DNA from: an uncultured Sulfolobales archaeon
Lineage (GTDB): Archaea > Thermoproteota > Thermoprotei_A > Sulfolobales > NBVN01
Assembly: GCA_937949785.1 (NCBI GenBank)
Contig: CALEDH010000001.1
Span: 62,001 to 126,000 of the forward strand
DNA: 64,000 nucleotides
Direction of reading: 5' to 3'
Shown here: positions 17,033-26,725 of the stretch, in pieces
Layout: the number at the start of each line of letters is the position of its first letter
How positions within the stretch are numbered: position 1 is the stretch's first letter
Position numbers and translations under genes: made by a program
The notes under the pieces: model-generated
The model's database searches: none
Told to the model about the DNA's origin: nothing
The model's input: only the letters and a program-made list of their open reading frames with translations

Positions 17033-18226
17033 ATGGAGTATATTAAAGTGTTTGAGGGGAGGGCGGCACTACTAGTACCGAATCCAGACCTATTTAGGAG
17101 ATCGGATGGTGTGTATGAACCTTCATGGGCGCCTGTATTCTATAACCCGAGGGCATCACTTAACAGAGACCTCTCTGTAGTCACACTAACTACGGCAAGT
17201 GAGTACTTTAAAGTAAACACTTTCAACATAGCTGATATACTAGCAGGTGTCGGTGTTAGGGGGATAAGATACTGCCTTGAAGTTCCGAACGTAAGTACCG
17301 CAGTCCTTAACGACATAAACAGTAATGCAGTTACGATAATAAAAGAGAATTTAATTTTAAATAAGTTAGTTGATAAGGTAGTAGTGTACCGGAGTGATGC
17401 TAACACTCTTCTCTATAAACTTAGAGATGATAAAATCAAGTTAAACTTCATCGATATAGACCCGTACGGGAGTCCTACACCATTCATAGGGAGCGCTCTA
17501 TCAGCCGTTGTAAACGGCGGCTTCCTCGGAGTTACTGCCACGGACGTCGCCACCCTCTCAGGTGTTAAACATCTAGCGGGTTTGAAGAGGTATGGCGTTA
17601 GGCTTACAAAAACTGATTTTAAATATGAAGTAGGCCTACGCGTTCTACTAGGGTATATAGCTAGAAGAGCTGCTGAGTTAGATAAATACGTAGAGCCGAT
17701 CATAAGCGTCTTCCACGATTATTACTATAGGTTGTTCCTCCAAGTAGGTGGGGGTGCTAGAAAAGCACAGAAAATGCTTGTGGAGAATTTAGGCTACATA
17801 CTTTACTGTAGAAACTGCCTTTATAGGGAGTATATAGGCGATTTAAACATGTTATTAAACGTAAACTGCCCTAGATGTGGTTTTAAGTATGAAATCTTAG
17901 GTCCGCTGTGGATTGGGGACATAGGCAATAAAAAATTTATACACTGCTTAGTAGGTGTAACTAGAACTAGGTATGAATACCTAAATAATTTTGCTAAACT
18001 CTTAAAACTGATAACCAAGGTTGAAGAAGAGATTGAAATCCCTTACTACTACGATATAACTTCTATAGCTAGCGTGTTTAAGGTGAACATGCCTAAAACG
18101 TATGAGGTCATCAAATGCCTGCTAAGTAAAGGGTTTAAAGGAGGTAGGACTCATTTAACACCCACAGGTATTAAAACTGACGCAGACTATAATAGCGTGG
18201 TAGAATGCATTGTAAGACCTAGCTAA
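17033..18226 (+). CDS. trm1: tRNA (guanine26-N2)-dimethyltransferase Trm1
   Basis: A 397-aa Trm1. It has the N-terminal EGRAALLVPNPD and FYNPRASLNRDLSV substrate segments, the SAM-binding loop around ADILAGVGVRGIRY, the catalytic DPYGSPTPF (about residue 141) and a C-terminal domain with a zinc site made of CRNC and CPRC pairs. It mono- and dimethylates G26 of tRNA. A TATA-like ATTTATAGT about 30 bp before the ATG suggests a leaderless or very short-leader transcript. It follows tfb by 75 bp on the same strand but has its own promoter. Confidence 0.95.
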   Translation: MEYIKVFEGRAALLVPNPDLFRRSDGVYEPSWAPVFYNPRASLNRDLSVVTLTTASEYFKVNTFNIADILAGVGVRGIRYCLEVPNVSTAVLNDINSNAVTIIKENLILNKLVDKVVVYRSDANTLLYKLRDDKIKLNFIDIDPYGSPTPFIGSALSAVVNGGFLGVTATDVATLSGVKHLAGLKRYGVRLTKTDFKYEVGLRVLLGYIARRAAELDKYVEPIISVFHDYYYRLFLQVGGGARKAQKMLVENLGYILYCRNCLYREYIGDLNMLLNVNCPRCGFKYEILGPLWIGDIGNKKFIHCLVGVTRTRYEYLNNFAKLLKLITKVEEEIEIPYYYDITSIASVFKVNMPKTYEVIKCLLSKGFKGGRTHLTPTGIKTDADYNSVVECIVRPS

Positions 18227-18247
18227 AGTATTTACATTAAATCCCGC

Positions 18248-18643
18248 TTAGATTACGTGTTGATGATTATGCCTCACACATTTGCCTTGTAGAAACTCAG
18301 TTAACCTACTGCACATTAGGGGGTTAAAGTAACTTCCTAAACCGCATTTTTCTAAATCTCTGCATAGAAAACAAGGCACACCCATTACTGGATTCAACTT
18401 AATGACAAGTTTAACGTTTTCCAGCTGCCTAGATGAGTAAAATAGCTTATAAGTTTTTCTCCCTTTGAAGGTTACCGGTACCCTCCTGATTAAACCAGCT
18501 CTAACTAACTTCATAACTGCCCTACTACCCTCCCTACTATCAACCCCTAAAACAGTCCATAAATCGCTTTGAATAACTCCTTCTCCTCCACTCTTTTTAA
18601 CTATACTCAATATTTTATCTTCGAAGCTTATCTCAGCCTTCAA
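18248..18643 (-). CDS. TFE beta / RPC34-like winged-helix Fe-S protein
   Basis: A 131-aa protein with an N-terminal winged helix (about residues 8-75; SDLWTVLGVDSREGSRAVMK as recognition region) and a C-terminal cysteine cluster, CFLCRDLEKCGLGSYFNPLMC, with spacing C-x2-C-x6-C-x10-C. Small crenarchaeal proteins with this layout are TFE beta, related to RNA polymerase III subunit hRPC39; the cluster binds iron-sulfur and helps TFE alpha open promoters. The window also encodes TFE alpha (42.3 kb). The family assignment is by layout and cysteine pattern; another B-block winged-helix regulator is possible. Confidence 0.72.
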   Translation of the reverse strand: MKAEISFEDKILSIVKKSGGEGVIQSDLWTVLGVDSREGSRAVMKLVRAGLIRRVPVTFKGRKTYKLFYSSRQLENVKLVIKLNPVMGVPCFLCRDLEKCGLGSYFNPLMCSRLTEFLQGKCVRHNHQHVI

Positions 18644-18761
18644 GGCACTGCTCCTCTATAGCTATCAATAATCTACATTACTACAGAGGTAATATATTTA
18701 TATTCCAGCTTAATCCGTTCACATCTTAAAACGGCATAGTCCTCCCTTAAGTAATCCAAAC

Positions 18762-19316
18762 TTATTTGTATAAGGACTTCCTACCTTTAAAACCTCCCAA
18801 CAACTCCCTCTTTATTATACTTGGTAATAACTCTCTATTACCTAAGGTTACTTCATGTACTACCGCTGTTTTAAGCAATCTAACTATTTTGGGGTCATTT
18901 AATTTCTGGTGAACTACTACTAATACGTTTCCAGAGCTTTCTAATGCGTGAATTATAGCATCTCTAAGCTCTCTAATTCTTAACTCCATGGGCCCTATCT
19001 CATCAATACACACTACATCGGCATTTTTAACAGCGTCTACAATAGCCTTTACGCCAACAGATATAGCATCACCTACGTTAATACAGTACTTACCGACCCT
19101 CAAAGCATTTGGGCAGTTAGTTGATGTGTATGCTAACCATCCCTGAGAACCGCTCATTAAGTCGACAATCTTAAACCCTACTCTGACCCCGCTAGACCTG
19201 ACCTCAGGGCAGACTATACCTCCTACAGTAAGTCCCTGCTTCCTAACCTCCTCAACAACCTTAATGAATACCGTTGTCTTCCCAATACCAGGTCTGCCGG
19301 TCACGACAATTATCAA
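18762..19316 (-). CDS. THEP1-type nucleoside-triphosphatase
   Basis: A 184-aa P-loop NTPase: Walker A VVTGRPGIGKTT at the start, GGIVCPEVRSSGVRVGFKIVD next, Walker B VVCIDEIGPMEL near residue 105. This order and length are those of the THEP1 family, which hydrolyses NTPs in vitro and whose cellular role is unclear. It ends about 120 bp from the TFE beta-like gene on the same strand and may share its transcript. Confidence 0.9.
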   Translation of the reverse strand: MIIVVTGRPGIGKTTVFIKVVEEVRKQGLTVGGIVCPEVRSSGVRVGFKIVDLMSGSQGWLAYTSTNCPNALRVGKYCINVGDAISVGVKAIVDAVKNADVVCIDEIGPMELRIRELRDAIIHALESSGNVLVVVHQKLNDPKIVRLLKTAVVHEVTLGNRELLPSIIKRELLGGFKGRKSLYK

Positions 19317-19360
19317 GTAGGCTCACTAAGATTTAATGAACCTCTAAATAATTCTTAAAG

Positions 19361-20341
19361 CTACTTACGACCTACTACTAAAATCTTATTTAAATTGGCC
19401 CCGCAGGCGGAGAGCTCGTCTAGGACAAAGCTCTTTACATCATTCTCTACTACGGTCTTAATATCAGAAGGCAGTATTTTTGTCAGCTTCTCGGTCTCCA
19501 ATATCTTCCTCACGACATCCCTCATGGTTACTTTCTCAATATTGCCTTCAATTACAAAGCTTATCTCACAACCATCCTTAGTTATGATTATGTAGTCCGG
19601 CGCTGATTTATTTATCTTATACGTTACCGTTTTATTCTTATCGAGTTTTAACGTATCTAATATTCTGTCAGACTCTGCTGTTAAATTCGGCACTGTCTTA
19701 ATAAACCCGGATTTTAAACTATCTATGGTTATAGGTTCTACGATATCCTCCCCTAAGACCTCTATAAGGCGTTCAGCGACCTCTAAGCTCACATTAGTGT
19801 CGTTCCTCAGGTAGTCAAACATCATTCTCCGGGAGACCCCAGAACTCAGTGCTAACTCACCTAAGCTCAACCCCCTCTCTAACTTAGCCCTCTCCAACTT
19901 CTTAGAATTAATTCTAATATAGAAATCACTTCTTCTCTGAATTAAGAATATGTCTGGAGAACAACTTACTATGTTGCTTAGAGTTCTATCGCTGATTAAG
20001 TATATACCATCCCTCTCATGGACTATACTATCGATAGTTATTTCATCGTTTAATACTAGTGGTACGGCATTGATGGCTGATGCAGCGTTGATTAAGTCGT
20101 TAACCTCCTCCTTATGAATGTTCTTAATGCCTAATTTAATTCTAATCAACAACCTACTCTCATCCTTAACGGCTACTAAGTCTATAGATCTCTCACGATA
20201 GCTGCTTGGGTAGTTAAGGACTTCAAAGGAGTAATCATACTTACTTAAGATATTCTTAACTCTCTCTAACAACAACTTAACCTCACGTTTCCTTTGACTT
20301 AAACCACTTCGTGGTGACTTATAAGACATAGGGTACCTCAT
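19361..20341 (-). CDS. Archaeal HTH-type transcriptional regulator with nuclease-like N-domain
   Basis: A 326-aa protein. The N-terminal 130 residues resemble a restriction-endonuclease-like fold (SYRERSIDLVAVKDESRLLIRIK), without a catalytic set I can confirm. Next comes a Cro/C1 helix-turn-helix (RGLSLGELALSSGVSRRMMFDYLR, about 165-190), and the C-terminal third is unassigned. This combination matches the conserved archaeal family of putative HTH regulators of about 310-325 aa. It lies upstream of the THEP1 gene on the same strand with a 44-bp gap. Targets are unknown. Confidence 0.78.
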   Translation of the reverse strand: MRYPMSYKSPRSGLSQRKREVKLLLERVKNILSKYDYSFEVLNYPSSYRERSIDLVAVKDESRLLIRIKLGIKNIHKEEVNDLINAASAINAVPLVLNDEITIDSIVHERDGIYLISDRTLSNIVSCSPDIFLIQRRSDFYIRINSKKLERAKLERGLSLGELALSSGVSRRMMFDYLRNDTNVSLEVAERLIEVLGEDIVEPITIDSLKSGFIKTVPNLTAESDRILDTLKLDKNKTVTYKINKSAPDYIIITKDGCEISFVIEGNIEKVTMRDVVRKILETEKLTKILPSDIKTVVENDVKSFVLDELSACGANLNKILVVGRK

Positions 20342-20402
20342 GCGGTTTATTAGTAGCCATTAATTACTCGCTAACAGATGATTTAAACTTAACCTCAATT
20401 AA

Positions 20403-21104
20403 CTATTTAACGTACCTCGCATAAACCATTGCATGGTCTTTATCGAATGGGTCTAAGTGGATGACGTCTAATATATCAAAATACCCTTTCTTCAACGTAT
20501 CGATCTCACGTCTGTATACTTCATCAGGTTCCTTAGTAACGTCTATACTCCTAGCCTTAATTGCTAGGTATAGATACCCACCTTCCTTGAGGAAATGCTT
20601 TGCATTCAATAATACTAAGCTCGCCTGATCTGGTTGGGCTACATCAGCATATATAACATCGCTATACCCTACTAAATACCTATACCTCTGAGGGAATCTC
20701 GCATCAGCTAGTATCGGAATTAAATTCTTCCTACTTTCCGCAACACTTAGGAGTTCCCTCATAACTCTAGGCGCAAATTCGACAGCGTAAACCCTCCCCT
20801 CTAAACCAACTATGTCTGAAACATGGCTAGCAGTAGTCCCGCTACCAGCACCTAGGTACAACACCTTACTACCAGAAGTTATCGCTAATTCTTTAATACC
20901 CTTAAGCAGTGCAGCAGCTAATTTACTCCTATACGCGTTCCACTCTCTATACTCAACATCATTAAACTTAAATAACCACTCATCATAAACCCTCTTACCT
21001 ACAACTAAATTCCTAGTTGCTAATCTAGTAGAACCATCTTCTAACTCAACCACATATACGTCTTTATAAGTTGAATGTCCATAAACCCTCACCACCTCAG
21101 CCAA
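20403..21104 (-). CDS. flpA: Fibrillarin-like rRNA/tRNA 2'-O-methyltransferase
   Basis: The catalytic subunit of C/D box RNPs. It has the fibrillarin N-domain (YKDVYVVELEDGSTRLATRN), the SAM-binding loop VLYLGAGSGTTASHVSD, and YAVEFAPRVMRELL, DVIYADVAQPDQA and LYLAIKARSID in order. I chose the TTG at 21104 (233 aa): a full SD, GAGGTGAT, ends 4 bp before it, and family members begin at this point. A start at 21170 would add 22 residues without similarity. The sRNA candidates in this window would be its guides. No nop5 gene lies beside it. Confidence 0.95.
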   Translation of the reverse strand: MAEVVRVYGHSTYKDVYVVELEDGSTRLATRNLVVGKRVYDEWLFKFNDVEYREWNAYRSKLAAALLKGIKELAITSGSKVLYLGAGSGTTASHVSDIVGLEGRVYAVEFAPRVMRELLSVAESRKNLIPILADARFPQRYRYLVGYSDVIYADVAQPDQASLVLLNAKHFLKEGGYLYLAIKARSIDVTKEPDEVYRREIDTLKKGYFDILDVIHLDPFDKDHAMVYARYVK

Positions 21105-21145
21105 CCTATCACCTCTACTACTGATGTTATAGTTAAAATATATAA
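21105..21145 (-). promoter_or_regulatory. Fibrillarin promoter and SD
   Basis: On the minus strand, TTATATATTTTAA (about 21135-21145) is a good TATA box. It is followed at a normal distance by SD GAGGTGAT and the TTG start. The SD decides the start codon. Confidence 0.7.
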
Positions 21146-21231
21146 GTTTAGAGTAAAGTAGGTTCTCCACCCATTAAAGCTAGGTCCTCACATCTATGTT
21201 AAGGATCGAAGTTAGAGAATTGTGTTAAGTA

Positions 21232-21276
21232 TTCCTTATGTAAGGAAATGGTGAAGCCAACTAAGTAAAGTTGGCT
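21232..21276. repeat. Two adjacent perfect palindromes
   Basis: TTCCTTA-TG-TAAGGAA (21232-21247) and AGCCAACT-6-AGTTGGCT (21255-21276) sit between the fibrillarin gene and the DUF2153-like gene. The second lies just after the stop of the latter on its strand and could be a transcription end. The first resembles a dimeric regulator site. Confidence 0.45.
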
Positions 21277-21289
21277 ATTAAGTTAGCGT

Positions 21290-21715
21290 TTAAAGCGGTG
21301 AAGTAATCCTCCTCTCTTCCTCCTCATACCCTCTTAACTCCATGAATGCCGGTAGTTTACCTTCTCTAATTAATTTCTCAGCCATCTCCTTCACAGTTAA
21401 TGTATGCCTTATATCGAGCTCTAAGAGCGTGTTTAATATGCCGTAAGTTGTTGACCAAACATCCATTAGCATATCCTTAGTCACATAGCTGAGTATGAAG
21501 GGGTCGTTTAACCATTGGTCAAACGCTTTTAAAGTCTTCATCATATGCTGGAACGCTTGCCTAATTACTAAGACTAAGGCTAATCTATCTGCAAGTTCTG
21601 CAGTGGTATTTATTTGGCCGAACATCTCTGCAGCCTTCTTCTGCATGTCAACCCACTCACTCAGACTTCCTAACGATGAGAGTATCCTTGTCGATCTTGA
21701 GGCCATGTTTTTCAC
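21290..21715 (-). CDS. DUF2153-like helical protein
   Basis: A 141-aa protein that appears wholly helical (WVDMQKKAAEMFGQINTTAE and LVLVIRQAFQHMMKTLKAFD), with no signal peptide or catalytic motif. It resembles the uncharacterised crenarchaeal DUF2153 family in length and helix pattern, but I cannot confirm this without a search. It lies 25 bp downstream of the Trm112 gene on the same strand and upstream of fibrillarin, in a neighbourhood of RNA-modification genes. Confidence 0.5.
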   Translation of the reverse strand: MKNMASRSTRILSSLGSLSEWVDMQKKAAEMFGQINTTAELADRLALVLVIRQAFQHMMKTLKAFDQWLNDPFILSYVTKDMLMDVWSTTYGILNTLLELDIRHTLTVKEMAEKLIREGKLPAFMELRGYEEEERRITSPL

Positions 21716-21740
21716 ATCACTTACGTTATTACTACGAATC

Positions 21741-22133
21741 TTATAAGGTCTTATGGTTTTTCAAGTTGTAAGGCTTTCCACTCCATAGAATTTCCTCTGG
21801 TATCTTATTCGAGAAACGTTTTAGGAATTCTATGTCATCAGATCTACGTAAGTCATCCGGTAACATCCTAGGGATCTCATCTATTATTGGGTACCACCTT
21901 AAGCACTTCTCACATATTAGAACGCCGTTAACCACCTCAACCTTCAGGCACGCATCGCAAGGAACTTCCTCTAATTCCTTTACATACATACCTTTAAAAC
22001 CGCAGAATAGGTCGCAGAAAGGCTTTTCAACTAGTGGTGTTCGCTGATAAGTCTTCTCATCAAATACTATTAACTTTAAAGGGAAGTTCTTACACATAGG
22101 ACACGCTATTATATTTAATAATGAATACTTCAC
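21741..22133 (-). CDS. Trm112-family zinc protein
   Basis: A 130-aa protein with the Trm112 pattern: an N-terminal IIACPMCKNFPLKL and a C-terminal VLICEKCLRWYPIIDEIPRMLP. In archaea and eukaryotes Trm112 is the activating partner of several SAM methyltransferases acting on tRNA, rRNA and release factor. The central insert carries extra cysteines (CDLFCG, CDACLK) that may bind a second zinc. The start overlaps the glmM-like stop by 4 bp (ATGA), so expression is coupled. Confidence 0.85.
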   Translation of the reverse strand: MKYSLLNIIACPMCKNFPLKLIVFDEKTYQRTPLVEKPFCDLFCGFKGMYVKELEEVPCDACLKVEVVNGVLICEKCLRWYPIIDEIPRMLPDDLRRSDDIEFLKRFSNKIPEEILWSGKPYNLKNHKTL

Positions 22134-23515
22134 CTCCTAACAACCCCACCTATCAAAAACGTTATACTGTTTAATAGCTTATTAGCTAGCTCCTCACTCC
22201 TAGCCTCAATGTATATGCGTAGAATTGGTTCAGTACCGCTAGGTCTTACTAGGAACCAGTAATTAGGGTTGATGACCTTAATACCATCAACATCTATGAC
22301 TTTATCACCGCTAAACATGTCTAGTAACTTTTCTTTTATCGTCTCAGCTACTTCATCCTTAGTTCTCGGATCTAAGGCAACTTTAGTTTTAATTACATAA
22401 GTTTTAGGGATCCTATCATATAATTCGTGGAGTTCTAATCCACCTGACGCTATGCATTCCAACATTAACGCCGTAGCCATAGCGCCATCTCTAACGTATT
22501 GATGTACCCCGTAGATGAAACCTCCATTCTCCTCAAACCCCAGTAGGGAACCCTCACGCATCATAGTTCTTGCAATATTTATACTTCCGACCTTAGTCCA
22601 AATCAATTCAACACCATACTTACTTAGCATTTCATCAATTATCGTGCTAGATGATATGGCTGTAACAACCTTCTTAGGGATGTTCAAGCCCTCCTTGGTT
22701 AGTAGGTATTCACATAATATGATCGCTGATCTATCCCCAGGTAAAACCCTACCTAACCTATCTATGAAGATAGCTCTGTCAGCGTCCCCGTCATGAGCTA
22801 CCCCAAAATGCGCGTTTAAATACCTCACAAACATCGGTAAATAGCCTAAGTTTTCAGGGGTTGGCTCAGGGTTACGGTAGGGGATGTGCGATATATCGCA
22901 GTTCACCGTAAACACCTTAACACCTAACTTCCTAAGCAGCTTAGGGGTGGTTAAGGAACCTACATTGTTAGCACCATCAACAACAACGCTTAATTCTTTC
23001 CTCATAATTATTTCCGGAGTTACGTGTTTGATTATAGCATCTACGTAGAAATCGTTGACATCGCTGACTCCCTTAACATCGTAATCTAACCCAGCCCAAG
23101 TAATCCTCCTAAAGCTTAATTCTTCGTAGGCCTCCTCAACGGCTTCCTCAACATCCCTAGGCGCTTCAACGCCATCACTTAATATGAGTTTTAAACCACT
23201 GTATTCTGGTGGATTATGGCTTGCGGTCACCATAATACCAGCATCGAATCCTTGATTCTTAACGTATAACTGCAATGCAGGCGTCGGTGTAAGCCCGGCG
23301 TAAAAGACCTTAATACCGCTTGATATTAACCCGGAGATAACGGCGTTGACTAAGAATGTATTACCAGCCCTACCGTCACATCCCACTAATACCCTATCAC
23401 CTCTGCTGAGGTAAGAACCTATGGCTAATCCAAGCCTTAACGCGTTCTCAGGCGTCAGCCACTCATTAACTATACCTCTAACACCGTCAGTGCCGAAGAG
23501 TCTATAACCATACAC
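22130..23515 (-). CDS. glmM: Phosphoglucosamine/phosphomannomutase
   Basis: A 461-aa alpha-D-phosphohexomutase. It has the N-terminal LFGTDGVRGIVNEWLTPE, the catalytic serine loop VTASHNPPEYSG (about residue 98), the metal loop HDGDADRAIF (about 240), the sugar-binding GFEENGGFIYG and the phosphate-binding RPSGTEPILRIY at the C-terminus. Archaeal members interconvert the 1- and 6-phosphates of glucosamine, mannose or glucose; the GTDGVRG start favours GlmM, but specificity is not proven by sequence. An SD-like CAGGTGAT precedes the ATG. It is coupled to the Trm112 gene. Confidence 0.88.
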   Translation of the reverse strand: MYGYRLFGTDGVRGIVNEWLTPENALRLGLAIGSYLSRGDRVLVGCDGRAGNTFLVNAVISGLISSGIKVFYAGLTPTPALQLYVKNQGFDAGIMVTASHNPPEYSGLKLILSDGVEAPRDVEEAVEEAYEELSFRRITWAGLDYDVKGVSDVNDFYVDAIIKHVTPEIIMRKELSVVVDGANNVGSLTTPKLLRKLGVKVFTVNCDISHIPYRNPEPTPENLGYLPMFVRYLNAHFGVAHDGDADRAIFIDRLGRVLPGDRSAIILCEYLLTKEGLNIPKKVVTAISSSTIIDEMLSKYGVELIWTKVGSINIARTMMREGSLLGFEENGGFIYGVHQYVRDGAMATALMLECIASGGLELHELYDRIPKTYVIKTKVALDPRTKDEVAETIKEKLLDMFSGDKVIDVDGIKVINPNYWFLVRPSGTEPILRIYIEARSEELANKLLNSITFLIGGVVRR

Positions 23516-23663
23516 AGTATCACCTGACGTATTAACGGTTGAGGAATTTTAATTTTATCATAAGGTAATATCTACGTTAGGTTAGCTGAAGCATGTTTTA
23601 ATCAGTCAACGGCGAGTGATTAACCTATTTAAATCGAGGTATTAATAGTTTAAGGGGTTACCT

Positions 23664-26597
23664 ATTGCTACGGAATACGTAGAATACCTAAATAACATAG
23701 CTGTTAAATGGCAGGATGAGTGGAATAGACGTAGGGTGTACGAATCTGACCCCAACAACAGACCTAAGTTCTTCATAACTGCAGCATTCATGTATCCTAA
23801 CTCACCAGCGCATATAGGTCATGCTAGGGTTTACCTAATAGCTGATGTGATGGCTAGGTTTGCAAGGATGTTAGGATTAAATACCTTATACCCTATGGGT
23901 TTTCACTATACCGGTACTCCAATACTCGCTATGTCCGAATCCGTAGCTAAGGGGGATGAGATATTAATTAAGGAGTTGAAAGAACTCTACAACTTAACAT
24001 CTGAGGACATAGAACTACTCAGAGATCCTTTACAGCTAGCTAAGTACTTCCATAAAAGGTCTAAGGACGCTATGAGGGGTTACGGATTAGGTATTGACTG
24101 GCGTAGGGAGTTCACAACGATAGACTCGGAGTTCCAGTCATTTATTAGGTGGCAATTTGAGAAGCTGAGGGAGAGGGGCTTCATCGAAAGAGGTTCCCAC
24201 CCAGTTGGTTGGTGCCCACACCACCAAATGCCGGTTGGTATGCATGACACTAAGGATGATGTAGAGCCGGAGATAGATGAGGTTACAGTAATAAACTTCG
24301 TAGACACCTCTGATGATAGCTTACTCTACCCGGTCGCCACCCTAAGGCCTGAAACAGTGTTAGGTGTTACTAATCTATGGGTTAGGCCTGACGTAGAGTA
24401 CTGCAGATGTGAAGTAGTGTATAGAGATGGACGTAAGTACTCTCTAATCCTCTCATGCGATGCTGCGGAAAAACTCTCATATCAAATGAAGGTCAACATC
24501 GTTAATAGATTTAAAGGCTCTGAGCTATTAGGTAGGAAGGTCATTAATCCTTTAAGCGGGTGTAGAGTCTCTATCCTAGACGCGGAATTCGTAGACCCTA
24601 AGTTCGGCACAGGACTCGTTATGAGTGTTCCCGCACATGCACCGTACGACTACATAGCATTAGTAGAGTACTCTAAGAGGAGGAGAGTACCAACACCTCC
24701 TCCAATTCCTTTAATACTACTTCATGGATATTCAGAAATACCGGCTAAGGACGTTGTCATCAGGCTAGGCATTAAATCTCAGGAAGATGTAACGCTATTA
24801 GAAAAAGCTACTAAGGAGGTATACTTAAGCGAGTTTACTGAGGGTGTTATGAGGGAGGACCTCCAGAAGTTAGTAGTTGATGAGGTCATCCCAAAAAGTA
24901 AGGAATTTATAGGGAATGAGGTCTGCGGCCTTCCAGTACATAAAGCCAGAGAAAATATTAAAAAATTCCTAAGTGATAATGGTTATACCCTAACAATTTA
25001 TGAAATTATGAATAGGCCTGTTTACTGTAGGTGTGGGTCTGAAGTGGTTGTTAAGGTCCTTGAGAATCAGTGGTTCATAAATTACGGGGATACCGGTTGG
25101 AAGGAATTAGTGTTTGAAGCTTTAAGCAGTATGAGGTTAGTACCTGAGGAAACCCGTAAACAATATGAGGCAACGGTAAGATGGTTGCAGAGGAAGGCCT
25201 GCGCTAGGAGTAGGGGGTTGGGGACAGAGCTGCCTTGGGGGAAAGGGTGGATCATTGAAAGTTTAAGCGATTCAACGATCTACATGGCATTTTACACTAT
25301 AATAAATAAGATTAGGGAGCTCTCAATACCACCTAATAGCCTAGTTGGGGATTTCTGGAACTACGTACTCTTAGGTATTGGAGACCCTGAAAAGCTCTGT
25401 GAGGAACTTAAAATACCTGAAAGCTCCTTAAGGAGTTTAAGAGATGAATTTACTTACTGGTATCCACTCGACGTTAGATGTAGTGGTAAGGACTTAATAC
25501 CGAATCATTTAACTTTCTTCATATTTAACCACGTTGCTATATTTCCGAAGCGGTTATGGCCTAAATCAATAGTAGTTAACGGCTGGGTTTTAAGGGAAGG
25601 GGAAAAGATGAGTAAATCTAAGAGGAATGTCCTAACTTTAGAAGACGCGCTACGTAAGTATTCACCGGACGGCCTCAGGGCTTCTTTAATGCTGTCCGCA
25701 GAGGTTGAGCAAGACTTAGACTTCAGGGAGAGCTATACATACTCAGTAGTAGAGCAGATAAGGAACATAGAATTTCTAATTCTTAAGATGTATAACAGTG
25801 TTAGACGTTCAGAAACTACGCTCATCGATAGATGGTTGATGAGTAGGCTTCAAAGACATATTAAGGAGGTTACTCAAGACTTAAATAATGTCATGCTTAG
25901 ATCAGCTGCTGTTAGAGTTTTCTACCTCATGTATCAAGACCTAATAAATTACGTTAGCCTTTCAGAGGGCTCCCCATCAAATGTAGTTGTTGAGTATGTA
26001 GAGTCTTGGATTAAAATGATGGCTCCCTACGTTCCACACATAGCTGAGGAACTATGGCACCGCATAGGTAAGAACACGTTAGTCGTTAATGAGGGTTGGC
26101 CCCACTATAAGGAGGAGTATGTCGATAGTGAGGCAGAGCTATCCATAGAATTTGTGGAGACGATCATGGATGATATCAGGGAAATCAGTAAGTTTGTGAA
26201 AGAGGGGAAAGCACTCTACCTATACGTATTTAGTAAGGCAGGATACTACGACTTAATTAAAGTGTTAAATCACGTTGCTGAAGGCAAGTCGTTAAACGAT
26301 ATAATTAGGACTTTCAGCGGTGGTTTAAGCCATAAGGAATTAGGTGAGAAGGTTAAGAATTTTAGGAAGTTATACGAGCTAGCACTATCGTTAAGACCTG
26401 AAGTAAGAGACCTAATAATATCGTCAGGAGGTATAGATGAGTTATACGTAGTTAATACGTTAGCTAATTATATTAAATCATCACTAGGTGTTAAGGAGCT
26501 ATACGTTTACTACGCGGATGACGTCCACGCCCCCGACTTCAGCGGTAAGAAGCGTTTAGCACTACCGTTTAAACCTGGGATTTACATGAGTTCCTAA
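23664..26597 (+). CDS. leuS: Leucyl-tRNA synthetase with apparent ATT start
   Basis: A class I synthetase of about 977 aa. SPAHIGHARV carries the HIGH motif, GEKMSKSKRN the KMSKS motif, and a CP1 editing domain lies between. The first ATG/GTG/TTG in frame is the GTG at 23736, but the 24 codons before it read like the family N-terminus (EYLNNIAVKWQDEWNRRRV). That stretch is bounded upstream by TAG at 23646 and contains no ATG, GTG or TTG. The best start is ATT at 23664, preceded by AGGGGT and lying about 30 bp after the TATA-like TATTTAAAT. Use of ATT is inference. Confidence 0.93.
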   Translation: MATEYVEYLNNIAVKWQDEWNRRRVYESDPNNRPKFFITAAFMYPNSPAHIGHARVYLIADVMARFARMLGLNTLYPMGFHYTGTPILAMSESVAKGDEILIKELKELYNLTSEDIELLRDPLQLAKYFHKRSKDAMRGYGLGIDWRREFTTIDSEFQSFIRWQFEKLRERGFIERGSHPVGWCPHHQMPVGMHDTKDDVEPEIDEVTVINFVDTSDDSLLYPVATLRPETVLGVTNLWVRPDVEYCRCEVVYRDGRKYSLILSCDAAEKLSYQMKVNIVNRFKGSELLGRKVINPLSGCRVSILDAEFVDPKFGTGLVMSVPAHAPYDYIALVEYSKRRRVPTPPPIPLILLHGYSEIPAKDVVIRLGIKSQEDVTLLEKATKEVYLSEFTEGVMREDLQKLVVDEVIPKSKEFIGNEVCGLPVHKARENIKKFLSDNGYTLTIYEIMNRPVYCRCGSEVVVKVLENQWFINYGDTGWKELVFEALSSMRLVPEETRKQYEATVRWLQRKACARSRGLGTELPWGKGWIIESLSDSTIYMAFYTIINKIRELSIPPNSLVGDFWNYVLLGIGDPEKLCEELKIPESSLRSLRDEFTYWYPLDVRCSGKDLIPNHLTFFIFNHVAIFPKRLWPKSIVVNGWVLREGEKMSKSKRNVLTLEDALRKYSPDGLRASLMLSAEVEQDLDFRESYTYSVVEQIRNIEFLILKMYNSVRRSETTLIDRWLMSRLQRHIKEVTQDLNNVMLRSAAVRVFYLMYQDLINYVSLSEGSPSNVVVEYVESWIKMMAPYVPHIAEELWHRIGKNTLVVNEGWPHYKEEYVDSEAELSIEFVETIMDDIREISKFVKEGKALYLYVFSKAGYYDLIKVLNHVAEGKSLNDIIRTFSGGLSHKELGEKVKNFRKLYELALSLRPEVRDLIISSGGIDELYVVNTLANYIKSSLGVKELYVYYADDVHAPDFSGKKRLALPFKPGIYMSS

Positions 26598-26725
26598 CGT
26601 AATATACGTTAGCTAACTTACTATGACATCTAAGTTTATGTGTAAACGTATACTAAAAGTTTATAAGCTTACCTTTAACATCATATTCGAATAACAAATA
26701 AGATAGAAAGACAGAGGTGTTAGGT

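Noticed and set aside
23736-26597. leuS start at the GTG codon 23736
   Set aside because: It would remove about 24 residues that match the conserved N-terminal helix of LeuRS.
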